Assembly: GCF_030272615.1 (NCBI RefSeq)
Contig: NC_081412.1
Location: 671,362,852 to 671,426,851, forward strand
Length of the DNA stretch: 64,000 nt
Source: Cryptomeria japonica
Taxonomy: Eukaryota; Streptophyta; Pinopsida; Cupressales; Cupressaceae
Direction: 5' to 3'
Shown here: positions 1 to 11,459 of the stretch, piece after piece
How the letters are laid out: the number at the start of each line of letters is the position of its first letter
Numbering within the stretch: the stretch's first letter is position 1
Translations under genes and position numbers: made by a program
Notes under the pieces: generated by a model
What the model saw: the letters and a program-made list of their open reading frames with translations, nothing else
What the model was told of the DNA's origin: nothing
Databases searched by the model: none

Positions 1-635
1 AGATTCCAATTATAGTTTAATTAAAATGCATTCAAATAAGAAGTTCAAGTTTGCATTGGAAATAAGATTTAATTAAATCCATGTATTTTTGATAAAAATA
101 GATAATTCTTTTGATTCATTCAAGAAAAGAGTCTTTTCAATGCAACTGAACTTCTTTTCATGAAAAGCTTTGAGTTCCAATTTTAGAGAAAAAACAATAA
201 TTCAATTAATTGCTTTTCTAATTTCAAGTTCTAAATTTAGAAAAACAGAAATAATATCTCAAGTTTGATTTCTCTCTCAATTCAATTCTTTTATTTTATT
301 TTCAATTCAACTCTTGCTTTGTAATTAATTCCTCTTTTGTAATAAATTAATTCCTTTTTTGCATGATTAAATGGCAAATTTATTAATTAATTAAATATGC
401 TAGGATATTTAATAAATTAAAATAGGATAATTGATCAAAATGGTTTTATTGGAATGATTATATTAATTAAATAAATATTTAATTAATATTGAGTAATTGA
501 TTTGCCATGTGACATTTAATAATTAAAGAATTAATTATGTGCTCAAGATTGATTTGTTTGCCTTTGGTTAGGACCTTGGTGATGTTGTCGAGATTAGGGG
601 TCAATGGTTTAGGTGACCATTTTTAGGGTATTACA
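1..635. repeat. AT-rich end of a probable Ty3-type LTR
   Basis: No gene is visible. The stretch is rich in TTAATTAAATAAAT-like words, similar in texture to the LTR that begins at 42520, and it ends TTAGGGTATTACA exactly where element 1's 5' LTR is cut (635/636). An LTR ending in CA at that point, inserted into element 1's LTR with the rest of the element lying left of the window, would explain the missing start of that LTR. This is inference: the left end, primer site and target duplication cannot be seen. Confidence 0.35.
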
Positions 636-1309
636 GATATATGTAATGATCTTATTAGGTGGCCAGCCTAATTGGTTTAGGCCTTAGGGTTTGTATAAAT
701 TGATGTAAGATCTCATTGTAGATCATGGGAATGGTCAAGGAATAAAATGTGCAAATAATGTAAAGATCATATGCGAATGAGATTTGTTCGATCATAGGTG
801 ATCAAATTGGGTTTATGTAAGAGGTAAAAGGCCTTTGATATTGAGCTTAACCAGGACTGTAATCAAGAATGGTAGATGCTATCTCTGACTGTACATTCAT
901 CTAGATTTTTGTCCAATTATATTGACGTGGTTATAACCTCTTTGTAGTTAGTGAGACTACTTTGTAATGAGCAGTACGCTCTGGGTAGTGTGCCTTCCTG
1001 CATGTGTAGGCCCCTCATTGTATAACATACTTTCTGCAGAAGTATTATCTGACTATGGGAAGGCTTCCCACCATGGTTTTTTCCTTTACCAGTTTTTCCA
1101 CATACAAATCATGGTGTTATGTGGTATGGTTGCATTGTGTTAATTATCTATTTCATTCTTAAGTTTTATTTCTTGTCAGAATCTGTTTTTCCTATTCCGG
1201 TATTCAATGTTTATGTGCTCTGGTTAAAGGTTATAAAGTGGTTTGATTAATATAATCTATTGACAACTGATTCACCCCCCATCTCAGTTGTCCATTGGTT
1301 ATTCTAACA
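636..1309 (+). repeat. Element 1 5' LTR, left-truncated
   Basis: This aligns with about 8088-8761, sharing for example GGTTTAGGCCTTAGGGTTTG and a run of Cs before the end, but lacks the first ~530 bp present in the 3' copy. It ends ATTCTAACA just before the primer-binding site. A conserved TATAAAT word lies at 694-700 and in the other copy at 8145-8151, a likely promoter element of the LTR. Confidence 0.85.
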
Positions 1310-1311
1310 AT

Positions 1312-1322
1312 TGGTATAGAGC
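1312..1322 (+). other. Primer-binding site of element 1
   Basis: TGGTATAGAGC follows the 5' LTR. The usual copia site complementary to initiator methionine tRNA is TGGTATCAGAGC, so one base is missing, which should weaken priming. Confidence 0.75.
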
Positions 1323-1366
1323 TTTGGTCCTCTTTTTCTGAAGCTTAACAACTTTAGATAGATCCT

Positions 1367-2300
1367 ATGGCAACTAATACTTCAAATCCACTGGTAACTA
1401 TTTTGAAAAGAGAAATCCCTAAGCTTGATGGAACAAATTATGGGATATCGAAAATCTGAATGGAGACTCATCTTAGATGTCTTAGATGTTTTGAGAGCTA
1501 GAGAAACCCTCTTGTGTGGACTCACTGATCAACAAAACATGAGATTGACTGATAAATCATCTAAAAAGGTTATTTGGGATAAATTGCAAACTCTAAATGT
1601 AGGTGACCCTACTGTCAAAATCGCTAAACTTGATAGTTATTGATTAAGACATGAGAACTTGAAGATGGAAGAAAATGAAAGAATTGCTACATTTATGGAA
1701 AGAGTAAATGAGATTGTCATGGGAATTCAATGTTGTGGAGGATCTCTAAGTGAATATGAAATAGTTTCTAAAGTTTTGAGAGCCCTACCATTGGCTTACA
1801 AGATGAAGGCTACTGCAATTAATGAATTGAGAACAATGGCAAACACTCCAATTAACAGAGACATTCTGATTGGGAAATTATCTACTTTTGAGCTTGAAGA
1901 ATTTGGACCTTCTGGAGCTGCAAAATCTGAACCTGCTTTTCATGCATCATCATCTACCGGCAAAAGTGATTGTAAATCCCTATATGCAAAAGAATTGGAA
2001 GATATAAGGAAAGAGGATGAATAATTTGAGAAACTTGAAGCCTTGTTTGCTAGAAGAGTACCTAAAGGACCAACATGAAGTAAGTATGAAGGAAAATAAC
2101 CTTTTAAATATTTTGTATGTAATAAGATTGGTCATTTTGCATCTCGATGTCCTAAAAGGAATGCAAGATTTGAAGAAAGAGTTAAGAAATCATTTAAGAC
2201 AAATTAAAAAAAATATAGATTCAAGAAAAATAAACAATGCTACATAGCGAATGAGGAAGGAGTAAGTGATGATTCAGAGGATGAACCAATAGGAGACTCT
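1367..2300 (+). pseudogene. Element 1 gag remnant
   Basis: Gag is the structural polyprotein of the cytoplasmic virus-like particle. Translation starts at ATG 1367 and shows the copia gag N-terminus (LDGTNYGI, then a stop before METHLRC). The UBN2-type middle is readable at 1659-2024 (for example FMERVNEIVMGI and ALPLAYK). The CCHC zinc knuckle lies near 2110-2160, where the first Cys reads Tyr and NKIGHFASRC is intact. Stops and frameshifts separate these parts. The METHLRCL segment resembles the gag at 43993-44196, so the two elements are probably related. Confidence 0.75.
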
Positions 2301-2402
2301 GCTAGTGAATCTGAAAACGAAAAGGAATGGGTGTTCTATGCTTTAAAGGGAGATGAACAAGAATCGGCTATCACAAATAAAGAAAAGGCCCTATTAGAAA
2401 AA

Positions 2403-2840
2403 GTTGAAGAAAAGGATGAATGGGTACATGATAGTGGATACTCACATCATATGACTAGAGATAAAAGAAATTTTTTGTCAGTGCAAGAATTCAATCGCGG
2501 TCAATAAGATTTGGAGATGATAAAGCATGCATGCTCAAAGGTAGAGGTATTATTTCTCTTGATGGTAAGCATAATACTAATAATGTCTATTATGCAGAAG
2601 GTCTGAAGCATAATTTTTAAGTGTTGGTCAATTGGTGGAAAAGGGATTCCATCTTCAGTTCAAAGATAAAAAATGCAAAATCATTAACAGAACTGGTTTG
2701 GAGATTGCAACCGATACTCAGACTAGAGGTAATATATTTCACTTGAACACTAGTAATAAGACATGTTTGATTGCTCATATTGATGAGAGTTGGTTATGGC
2801 ATAATAGGTTGTGTCATGTTAATTTTGATTGTATTGTTAA
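2403..2840 (+). pseudogene. Element 1 protease and pre-integrase remnant
   Basis: The aspartic protease active-site triad is present as DSGYSHHMT near 2425. The pre-integrase zinc-binding segment follows (LWHNRLCHVNFD near 2793-2830). Single-base deletions near 2503 and 2620 shift the frame. The reading frame is then split by the nested LTR element starting at 2841 and resumes at 5584. Confidence 0.75.
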
Positions 2841-3205
2841 TGTTAAAGTTATCTTGTATTTGCTAATAATTATTTATTTAATTATTAGTCTATTTAACTC
2901 TACGCTTGAGCTAAACTAAGGCATTTAATAACTATTGTAGGTATTTAATAATTATTCTAATTATTAAATACACATTATCCCTTTAGGGTTTCTTTAGGGT
3001 TGCACACCTTTAGGGTTGCTATTATCCTTTTATAAGGATTGTATTGTACTTGTTCATTTAATTGATTCCCTCTTTGAATGATAATCTTCTTCTTCAGAGC
3101 ATTTATGCTTTTTTTTCTTTATGTGCCTCCATTCTTCTCTTGTGATAGGTATTTGTATGCAGGTGTTCTTGGGATCTCTGAAGTTGTATTTCCTCAACTT
3201 CTTCA
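2841..3205 (+). repeat. 5' LTR of nested element
   Basis: 365 bp, starting TGTTAAAGTT and ending CTTCTTCA. It contains a TATAAGG word at 3031-3037 that is conserved in the 3' copy. Confidence 0.9.
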
Positions 3206-3217
3206 TGGTATCAGAGC
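3206..3217 (+). other. Primer-binding site of nested element
   Basis: TGGTATCAGAGC directly abuts the 5' LTR and is the standard copia initiator-methionine-tRNA site. Confidence 0.9.
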
Positions 3218-5189
3218 CCACATCTGATGCTACTTGTTCCTAGTTTTTTAGTTCCTTTTCAAAGGTTTTAGTGGTTTCAGTTCCTTTTCAAAGGTTTTAG
3301 TTTTGATCTGGGGTATCATTTTTGTTTTTGGGTATTTTGAGCTCAAAAGGACCTCACCATTGAGCTTAGAACACCCAAAAACCCCCATTTTCATATAAAA
3401 ATTAGCTTTGGGATTTTTTTTTATTTTGCCCTCTTTCTAGCACGTTTCCTGAGGCAAAAATAAAAAATATCTTTTTCAGCAGTTTAACAGCTTGCCTAGG
3501 TCATTCAACCCCCATTGGGTGTCAGTGGTTTGTTCACCACTAGGGCCAGCCCTTTGAGAGTCACCTACCCACGAGGAGATGCCAGCGGTCTCCACCTGCC
3601 AGCGGTCACCGTGGCGCTCTCAGCCGTCGTGGTCGCCCGACATCCTTTGTCCCACTGCCGCCATTGCAACCTCTGCCCCCACCACCACTCATAGCACCTA
3701 GCACTAGCCGCCATCCTGGGACCCATTGTTGTCGCCGCCCCCAAACCTGCGGCTGCCTTTCCACCGCCCCTCCACTACCTACTACACTGCCCGGCCGCTG
3801 CTGCCCACTCCACCGCTCAACCACCTTTCGCTCAGCCTGCAGCCGCCCTCTGCATCACACTCGACCACCACCGCCTTCTACTCATCGCTCGGTTGTCTCC
3901 CAAGACACGCCACCACCTGGTCACTGCCTAACCTCCGCCACCACCCGGCCAATGCGCCATAGTAGGGGGCCCATTTTTTTCCTTTGAAGGGTTTTGACAA
4001 CATATTGGTTTTTTTTCCATAACTTGGGCAAACGGAGTCAGTTTTTCGAAAAACAATAGGTGTCGGAAAGCTCTTTTTGAGATCTACTCAGATCTAGAGG
4101 TTTAAACTTTTGATTTTTTATTTTTGATGGCATTTTTTTCTATCAAAGCCAAAGGTTCATTTTTGTACTCCAAAAGACATAACTTGAGCATCTAAACTCC
4201 ATTTTTTGAAAACTTTATATTGTTGGAAAGATTGCTCTATGTACTTTCCAGTCATATGAGTTTTCTTTCCAAATTCTTCTCCAGACATATTTTATTCAAT
4301 TTTTTCTTTTCAACACTCTGGTAAATATCTTGGATGATTAAGGTCCTGGGATCTTTTTCTCTAAGTAGGATGTCTTGTTTTTTGTTGTTCTTTCTATTTC
4401 CAGTCTTCTTATCATTGTAGAATTTGATTTATGCAAACATGCTGAGATAAAGGGTCATCATGCATTGTTTACTTGGGATCTTGCAAATCTTGTGCCTTAT
4501 TGTACATGCACTATTTATAAAGTGCCATGGGGGGGTTGATGTTTTCCTTTTGTTTGCCATCTACCTTTGTCTAGTGAGTGTTCCTTCCATGACATTCGCC
4601 TCATGATATGTGTTAAGTGAGTGTTCCTTCCACGACACTATGTACTTTCTCTACACCTTTGATGTTCCTAGTTCTTTGTCATGCAGTTTTTGTTGGCCGT
4701 TCTTTTCAGTGTTCCTGTCCCTCTCCCTTTTCATAATTATGGGAGGTTTGTCTTGTTGGTTCTAATGCTTCCTTGGTTCAATTGATCAGCTCTTCAAGCA
4801 TTGGTGTCTCATGCCATCTATATTTTCGAGTTTAGTTGTTTGCCTTTGTTTGCCATCTGATTTGAGTAGTGTCATTTGAGGGAACTCATGTAGATTACAG
4901 TCTACTCTACCTGGTCAAGTTCTATTTTAGTGGAGGTTCTTCAGATCAGCAGTTACTCTTTGATAGTGTTTGCAGCTTATTCATACTTCAGTGGTGTTCT
5001 AGCTTTTCCATCTCTATTTGGAGTAGTTTTTTCCCATGTGGTTTTCTCTATTTCTCCATTTCATAGAGATTTGGTTGTGATTGGGTACCTCATCAGGCCT
5101 TGTTGTCAAGACCCAAATTTGCCTTCATCATGTAGTTACAATTTTTGCTTCATGCATTTAGTTTTTTAGTTACTCCCTAAGTTCATCTT
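3218..5189 (+). other. Non-coding interior of nested element, with GC-rich island
   Basis: No retroviral domain is seen in any frame. A markedly GC-rich block (about 3540-3960) sits in otherwise T-rich sequence and produces overlapping open frames on both strands that are rich in Pro, Arg, Ser and Gly. I treat these as composition artefacts. The rest is T-rich with no repeats that I can resolve. Confidence 0.6.
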
Positions 5190-5198
5190 AAGGGGGAG
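5190..5198 (+). other. Polypurine tract of nested element
   Basis: AAGGGGGAG immediately precedes the TG start of the 3' LTR, the expected place for plus-strand priming. Confidence 0.85.
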
Positions 5199-5578
5199 TG
5201 TTAGAGTTACCTTGTATTAACTAATAATTATTTATTTAATTATTAGTCTATTAAACTCTATGCTTAAGCTAAACTTAGGCATTTAATAACTATTGTAGGT
5301 ATTTAATAATTATTCTAATTATTAAATACACATTATCCCTTTAGGGTTTCTTTAGGGTTGCACATATTTAGGGTTGCACACATTTCGGGTTGCTATTATC
5401 TTTTTATAAGGATTGTATTGTACTTGTTCATTTAATTGATTCCCTTTCTGAATGATAATCTTCTTCTTTAGAGCATTTATGCTTTTTTTATCTGTGTGCC
5501 TCCATTCTTCTCTTGTGACAGGTATTTGCATGCAAGTGTTCTTGGGATCTCTGAAGTTGTGTTTCTTCAACTTCTTCA
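5199..5578 (+). repeat. 3' LTR of nested element
   Basis: 380 bp. The 15 bp excess over the 5' copy is explained by a local duplication of the TTTAGGGTTGCACA motif near 5350-5385. Confidence 0.9.
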
Positions 5579-5583
5579 ATTAA

Positions 5584-6600
5584 GATCAGTTCAACAAAGG
5601 CAATTAGAGATATACCAAAGATTATAAAGCCGCATAATCCAGTATGTAAGGAATGTTAATTGGGAAAACAAGTTAGAACTTCTTTTAAGAGCATACATGA
5701 TAAATCTAATGATGTGCTTGATTTGATTCATACTGACTTATGTGATCCAACAAGGACCAAAAGCTTTCAAGGTGATAGATACTTCATGCTAATAATTGAT
5801 GATTATTTTAGAATGATGTGGGTGACTTTTCTAAGGGAGAAGTCTAAAGCTTTTGAGAAATTCAAGATCTTCAAAGCAAAGGTGGAAACAAAAACTGGAT
5901 TGAAAATAAAATTTCTAAGATTAGATCAAGACGGTGAGTTCACTTCTCATGAATTTAACAGTTATTATGAGATAAATGAAATTAGAAGACATTTATCTGC
6001 ACCCTAGACTCCTCAGTAGAATGGATTAGTAGAAAGGAAGAATATAACCATTTTGGATGCAACAAGAACCATGATGATGAAAGCCAAATTTCCTTACGTC
6101 TACTAGAGAGAAGTGGTGAGTACAATAGTCTACACATTCAACAGAGTTCATATCAAAGGTGGAACTAGTAAGACTCCTTATGAATTATGGTTTGGACATA
6201 CACCTACTATTAAATATTTTAGAATTCTTGGAAGTAAATATTATATCAAAAGGGATGATTCAATTGGGAAGTTTGATCCTAGATGTGATGAAGGGACACT
6301 TCATAGATATTCAATTCAGAGAAAAGAATATAGATGTTATAACAAAAGATTGCATAAAATTGTGGAGAGCGCAAATGTGAAAGTGGATCTGAGAAATACA
6401 GAGATTAATCTATATCATATGACAGTGGAAATGACCATAACTGAACCGGTGATGCCTCAACCAGTAAAAGACATTGAGACAGTTACACCGGCACAATCAG
6501 AACATTCAACTATGACTGATGATCAGAACAGTGAACATTTCAGAAGACACCAAGGTATGTAAGGTTAAATTATTTTGAAGATCAAATCATTGGAGATAAG
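5584..6600 (+). pseudogene. Element 1 integrase remnant
   Basis: This continues the reading interrupted at 2840. The CxxC part of the zinc finger (CKEC) is followed by a stop where a Gln codon is expected. The catalytic core is readable: first Asp in IHTDLCDPT, second Asp in LRLDQDGEF, and Glu in NGLVERKN near 6020. Two stops (near 6004 and 6016) precede the Glu segment. The integrase C-terminal region continues at 6113-6562 (for example TPYELWFGHTPT). Integrase joins element cDNA to host DNA; this copy cannot encode it intact. Confidence 0.8.
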
Positions 6601-6639
6601 AATAAGGGTGTTCTGACAAGAAGAAGAATGGCAAATAGT

Positions 6640-7190
6640 TTTGAATGGTGAACTTGAGGAAGAAGTATACATTGAGCAGCTTGATGGATTTTCACTGACA
6701 GATAACAAAGATATGGTTTGCAGGTTAAGGAAAGCATTCTATTAATTGAAACAAGCTCCTAGAGCTTGGTATGAAAGGTTGGATAAATATCTGTTGAAGC
6801 TTGCTTTTACTGAAGGCAATGATAACAATAATTTATATTATAAGATCGCTAATGATGATACTTTTATTATTGAAGTATTTGTTGATGATATCATTTTTGG
6901 AGGTGAAGACAAATTGTGCATGGAATTCTCTAATAATATGAAGGATGAATTTGAAATGTCTATGATTGGTGAAATGAGAATTTTCTTAGGTTTGTAGATT
7001 ACTCAAACTAACAAAGGCATTTTTATCTGTCAAATTAAGTATCTAAGGGAATTGTTGAAGAAGTTTGGTATGGATAATTCCAAACTAGTAAGTACTCCTA
7101 TGGTGACAAGTGAGAAATTATCTTTCAAAGACACATCTGCACCGGTAAATTCAACAAGGTATAAGTCTATGATCAAACTAGACCAGCTAT
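6640..7190 (+). pseudogene. Element 1 reverse transcriptase remnant
   Basis: The RT starts mid-domain at LNGELEEEVYIEQ. The upstream part, including the DVKTAFLNG catalytic Asp region, is deleted, the join falling after RRRMANSF near 6638. Remaining signatures are KQAPRAWYERL, the FVDDIIFGGED catalytic motif near 6880 and FGMDNSKLVSTPMV. Stops occur near 6745 and 6995. RT copies the element RNA; this remnant lacks the N-terminal fingers. Confidence 0.8.
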
Positions 7191-7191
7191 T

Positions 7192-7552
7192 ATGAATGCA
7201 GTATATATTTTTTCAAGATATCAAAGTAATCCTAAAGAAAATCATGAATGTGTAGTAAAGAGGACATTCCAATATTTGCAAGAAACAACAGAATATGGCT
7301 TATGGTATTCTAGACATGATAACTTCACTTTATGTGCATATACAGATTTGGATTGGGTAGGAGATACTGATGATAGGAAGAGCACTTTTGGTCAAGCTTT
7401 CTTTCTTGGAAAGAAATTGGTTTCATGGATCAGCAAAAAGTAGTCATGCATTTCTTTATCTACTATAGAGGTTGAATATGTTGCAACAACAACTAATTGT
7501 ACACCCATCCTGTGGATGAAGCAAATGTTGAAGGATATCAAGGTAATTTGTA
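7192..7552 (+). pseudogene. Element 1 RNase H remnant
   Basis: TDLDWVGDTDDRKST carries the first catalytic Asp region of copia RNase H, followed by FFLGKKLVSWISKK, a TAG at 7441, and SCISLSTIEVEYVA. The usual C-terminal CDNTSAI...TKH segment is missing: sequence passes straight from MLKDIKV into the LTR, so about 200 bp and the polypurine tract appear to be deleted. Confidence 0.75.
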
Positions 7553-8761
7553 GTTATTGATATCCTTGATGTCAACACTGGTTGTTATGATTGGTTTTCG
7601 ACAGAGAGGTTTTGGTTACCGATAGAAGATCTAGTGTTACCGATAGAAGGGACTCTCTGTTGGACACTACCGACATGTTTGGATTAATGGATTATGTTTG
7701 GTTTGATGTGTTACATGTTTCTGGAGCATGTTTTGGTTAGTTTGTATTTACTTGGTGATCATATGCTATCATACACTCTAGTAAGCCTATACAGATAAGG
7801 GTTTAAGCTTTTACTGACAGAGATTTTACTGAGAATCTCTGACTGGATGCATAAGTGGTGTTGGTGCGGCTTCTAGATGGAATTTAGGATGTTGAAGATG
7901 ATCTTTGTTTGTACCACAACTGATTGGAGACATCACTTTGGCATTGTTAACACAGATTAGGTCTGATACCTATCTAGGTTATGGACTGGTATCATGTAAC
8001 GTATTCTCTATACATTACTGGGATGATTTATGGATTGGTTAATGTTGTTTTTGTCTAAAGATGACATGGCATATCATTGTAATGTGGATATATGTAATGA
8101 TCTTATGAGGTGGCCGACCAAATTGGTTTAGGCCTTAGGGTTTGTATAAATTGATGTAAGATCTCATTGTAGATCATGGGAATGGTCAAGGATAAAATGT
8201 GTGAATAATATAAAGATCATATGTGAAGGAGATTTGGTTGATCACAGGCGATCAAATTCGATTTATGTAAGAGGTTAATGGCCTGTGGTATTGAACTTAA
8301 TCGAGATTGTAATCAGGCATGGTAGATGCTATCTCTGGCAGTTCATTCTTCTGGATTGTTGTCCAATTATATTGAGGTGGTTATAACCTCTCTATAGTTA
8401 GTGAGACTCCTTTGTAATGAGCAGTACACTCTAGGCAGTGTGCCTTCCTGCAAGTGCAGCCTCCTCATTGCATCACATACTTTCTACAGAAGTATTATCT
8501 GACTGTGGGTAGGCTTCCCACCATGATTTTTCCCTTTTCTAGGTTTTCCATGTATAAATCATGGTGTTATGTGGTATGGTTGCAATGTGTTAATTATCTA
8601 TTTCATTCTTAAATTTTATTGCTTACCGGTATCTATTTCTGCTATTCTAGTATTCAATGTTTATGTGCTTCGATTAAAGGTTATAAAGTGGTTTGATTAA
8701 TATAATATGTTGACAACTGATTCACCCCCCCTCTCTCAGTTGTCCACCAGTTATTCTAATA
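7553..8761 (+). repeat. Element 1 3' LTR
   Basis: About 1.2 kb; the start is approximate. The right ~675 bp aligns with 636-1309. It ends ATTCTAATA where the 5' copy ends ATTCTAACA. TATAAAT lies at 8145-8151. Confidence 0.8.
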
Positions 8762-9667
8762 GTTCGAACTTATTATCCATGTGTTTACTTCAAGATGGTC
8801 AATGGGAAAATCACCAATTCTTATAGATAACACTATTTTCCTTGATAGGATATTTTTGTCAAACTTAATGCAACTATGTATTTTGATGCAAAACGACCTA
8901 CTTCAACTGCTAATTGTTATCTACAAAAAATGTCTACATATATTTCCTAGCAACTTGGAAGTGTTCAAGGTCTGCAACCCCTTGATCACACATATGTTTT
9001 ATTGTGATTCTCCTTAACATGTTCTCATGAGCTAGAAAGAAAATTTACATCTACACTAACCCAACTATGGCTGACACAATGAAGGGAAGAGGATCCATAT
9101 TATCCAAGGTAAGTAATAGAACATATACATTAAAAATTTATTTTCTACAGTGAATGAAATATTTAATGGCCATGATTATGTTGTGAAGAAAGTCATCACC
9201 TTTGAAAAGACAGGCTATTTCCCAAAGTACACATCATTCCAATGATGCAAGGAGAATATAAAGAGAGGAAGGCTTGGATAAAAGTGAACACAAAGAATAC
9301 TCTAAAAATCAAACTGTCATCATTATAAAAATTCTGAGTAAATCAATGTCTATGTTTGCATTTGTTATTTCAAATTGATTCCAGATTTCAAAGTTTCAAC
9401 AATAGCTTTCGAGGATATCAATTCGTGACTTGACATTCTAATATTACTTGATTGCAAATGTGATTTTAGGGTAATACAGATGAAGGGACATTACACATGT
9501 TAATGATGGAGAAATCTAAATCTAATAATCATATTGTAAAAAACACTTATTATCATCTCTGACTTAGTTAGCTATTTCTGATAAAAGGCTCATAACACTT
9601 GGAAATGATTATATTTATTATGTCATTTTATTTTCTACTGCTATTGAAATCACTTTCATGATACTTT
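8762..9667 (+). repeat. Copy A (left half) of duplicated repeat
   Basis: Near-colinear with 49402-50315. Both share runs such as AGATAACACTATTTTCCTTG. By eye there are about 11 differences in 140 bp near the start. The left boundary is element 1's insertion point and the right boundary is element 2's insertion point, so neither is the true edge of the duplication. No coding sequence is recognised. Confidence 0.85.
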
Positions 9668-11200
9668 TGATAACTCAATGATGAGTGAATAGTACCAAAC
9701 CGGTACTAAGAGGCGGGGGTGAATCAGTACAGACAAAAAATACAGTCCTAAACCGATTTGACAACAGACACTCCAAATGACTGGCAAACAGCAACACCGG
9801 TTTCAAACAGAGTGCAACTGGTAAAGCTAAGAACATTTGAGACAAGCATTAACTGGTTACTCACTTAGATTTCCACTCAACGCAAGACTATACTACCATT
9901 TCACCCTTATGCATAAATAGGTAATCTATCATCAGATCATAATAATAGCTAGTTCAACATGTTTTATTGACAAGCATAAAACACAAAACCATCATATGCT
10001 TGACAGACAATAGCAAAGCATCACAAGATAAAAGCATCACACATGACACACATATTTTTCACGTGGTAACCCAACTGGGAAAAACTACGGTGGGGATGAA
10101 TACCCACAAGCTATTTTTGAACTCTTTAGAAGTCTGCTCTGTTAGAAGCCTTGTCCTGTTACAGACATTACAATAGGTTCTGCTAGGAACTAATCCTGTT
10201 AGAGATCACCCGGTTAAGAGATGGCTACAATACCCGGTTAAGGGTTAAACCCTATTAAAGGTTACCTTGTTAGAGGATTTCAAGAATTCAATAGCTAAAG
10301 GATTCTGAAATCAGTAGCTTTGAATTACCCTGTTAAAGGATTTTCAGCAAGCCGGTTAAGGCTACCCTGTTAAGGGATTTTCCAACTGTTGAGGTAGTTA
10401 GAGATCAATAAGTATTACAATGATCTGGTAATAGCACTCAATGCCAATGCAGATCCGCTTAAGATCCTCTTCACCTTCTGCACTTACACTCTGTAGGTAT
10501 CACTTCTCTCCTTTTGGTCTAGCAAGAATCACGTATCCCTTCTCTTGGATACACACACACAACTTTTGCCAACAACCTCAGAAAGAGACACAACATCGAC
10601 CTTATAGGAAAATACATAGGTCGGTAGCATAAACCCTAAACCCTAAACCTGTTCGGTTAAGGAATTCAAACGGTTCAATCCTGACCATTGAGCACACTGC
10701 ATTAAATGCAACAGATCTTGATCCAAAGTCAAGACATTCTCCATCGTCCATTTCCACCGATTTTATGGCGGCTGATAACCCATCACACATTATCACCATT
10801 TTACAGACTTCACACATTCCCAAGGTAGATCAGAACAATCTCCCTCATGCAAGATCCTTCACGCACATAGGCTTACATGGCAACATGATCTGTTCTTGTT
10901 TACAATGCTAACTCATCACACAATGTCACTGGTTGACCCACAGAGGCTTGAAGCACATCAACCAGAAACCCTGAAGTTGAGACTACCAACCGGTAGTCAT
11001 ACAATACTTCCATATGCCGGTTCCCATAACTATATGCTGGTTCATCATGAACAAGCACACTGCTTCACTTTGGCACAAATGTTGCTTCACAGTGTTATGC
11101 TGGTTCTCACATATGCCGGTTCACACCTCTTCAACATATTGACATCAATGACAACATAAAATGTCATTATGTCCACATACCGGTTCACATAATGCCAACA
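9668..11200 (-). repeat. Element 2 3' LTR
   Basis: 1533 bp, starting on the minus strand TGTTGGCATTATGTGAACC and ending GAGTTATCA. It contains several ACCGGTT-like and CCTGTTA/GGTTAA repeats around 10130-10390 that are shared with the other copy. Confidence 0.92.
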
Positions 11201-11213
11201 ATATCCCCCTTTG
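11201..11213 (-). other. Polypurine tract of element 2
   Basis: On the minus strand, AAAGGGGGATAT immediately precedes the TGTTGGC start of the 3' LTR. Two further CCCCCTTT-type tracts lie just inside, at 11303-11308 and 11350-11356. Confidence 0.85.
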
Positions 11214-11459
11214 GCATTGATGGCAATATACAAAGATATCTCTCTGCTTCACATCTTCTCCCCCAATGTCTACAGATATCTTCTCCGCTTCACATCTTCT
11301 CCCCCTTTGACAACAATGCCAAAGTGGAGGCACAAGTTTCCCTGTTCCATTATGCTGCTCCCCCTGAGGAGTAGCATCCTTCACACATCAATCCTAAAGA
11401 AATATTTGACTATGAAATACATGACTGATGTGGAGCATATACCTTTAGTTCACCTCCGG

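Larger units (their letters stand above)
2841..5578 (+). mobile_element. Nested non-autonomous LTR element (TRIM/LARD-like)
   Basis: A structurally complete LTR element of about 2.74 kb inserted in element 1's integrase. It has LTRs at 2841-3205 and 5199-5578, a perfect TGGTATCAGAGC primer site, a polypurine tract and a near-perfect 5-bp target duplication (GTTAA at 2836-2840, ATTAA at 5579-5583). The ~1.97 kb interior shows no gag, protease, integrase, RT or RNase H motif, so the element must have depended on enzymes from another element. The size lies between classic TRIMs and LARDs. By eye the LTRs differ by about 9 substitutions in the first 170 bp. Confidence 0.88.
636..8761 (+). mobile_element. 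Element 1: decayed Ty1/copia retrotransposon
   Basis: Two related LTRs in direct orientation (636-1309, left-truncated, and about 7553-8761) flank gag, protease, integrase, reverse transcriptase and RNase H remnants in the copia order. A methionine-tRNA-type primer site follows the 5' LTR. The interior is broken by many stops, by a deletion between integrase and RT near 6640, and by a nested LTR element at 2841-5578. It also lacks the C-terminal part of RNase H before the 3' LTR. It entered copy A of the repeat described at 8762-9667: the DNA right of 8761 aligns with 49402 onward. Confidence 0.85.

Noticed and set aside
3606-3987. Overlapping open frames on both strands in a GC-rich block
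   Set aside because: Biased composition inside a non-autonomous LTR element; frames on both strands are equally open and match no family.
10640-10660. Short AAACCCTAAACCC runs in the element 2 LTR as telomere insertions
   Set aside because: The same run occurs at the matching place in the other LTR (about 18888-18910) and in the relative at 29928, so it is part of the LTR family.
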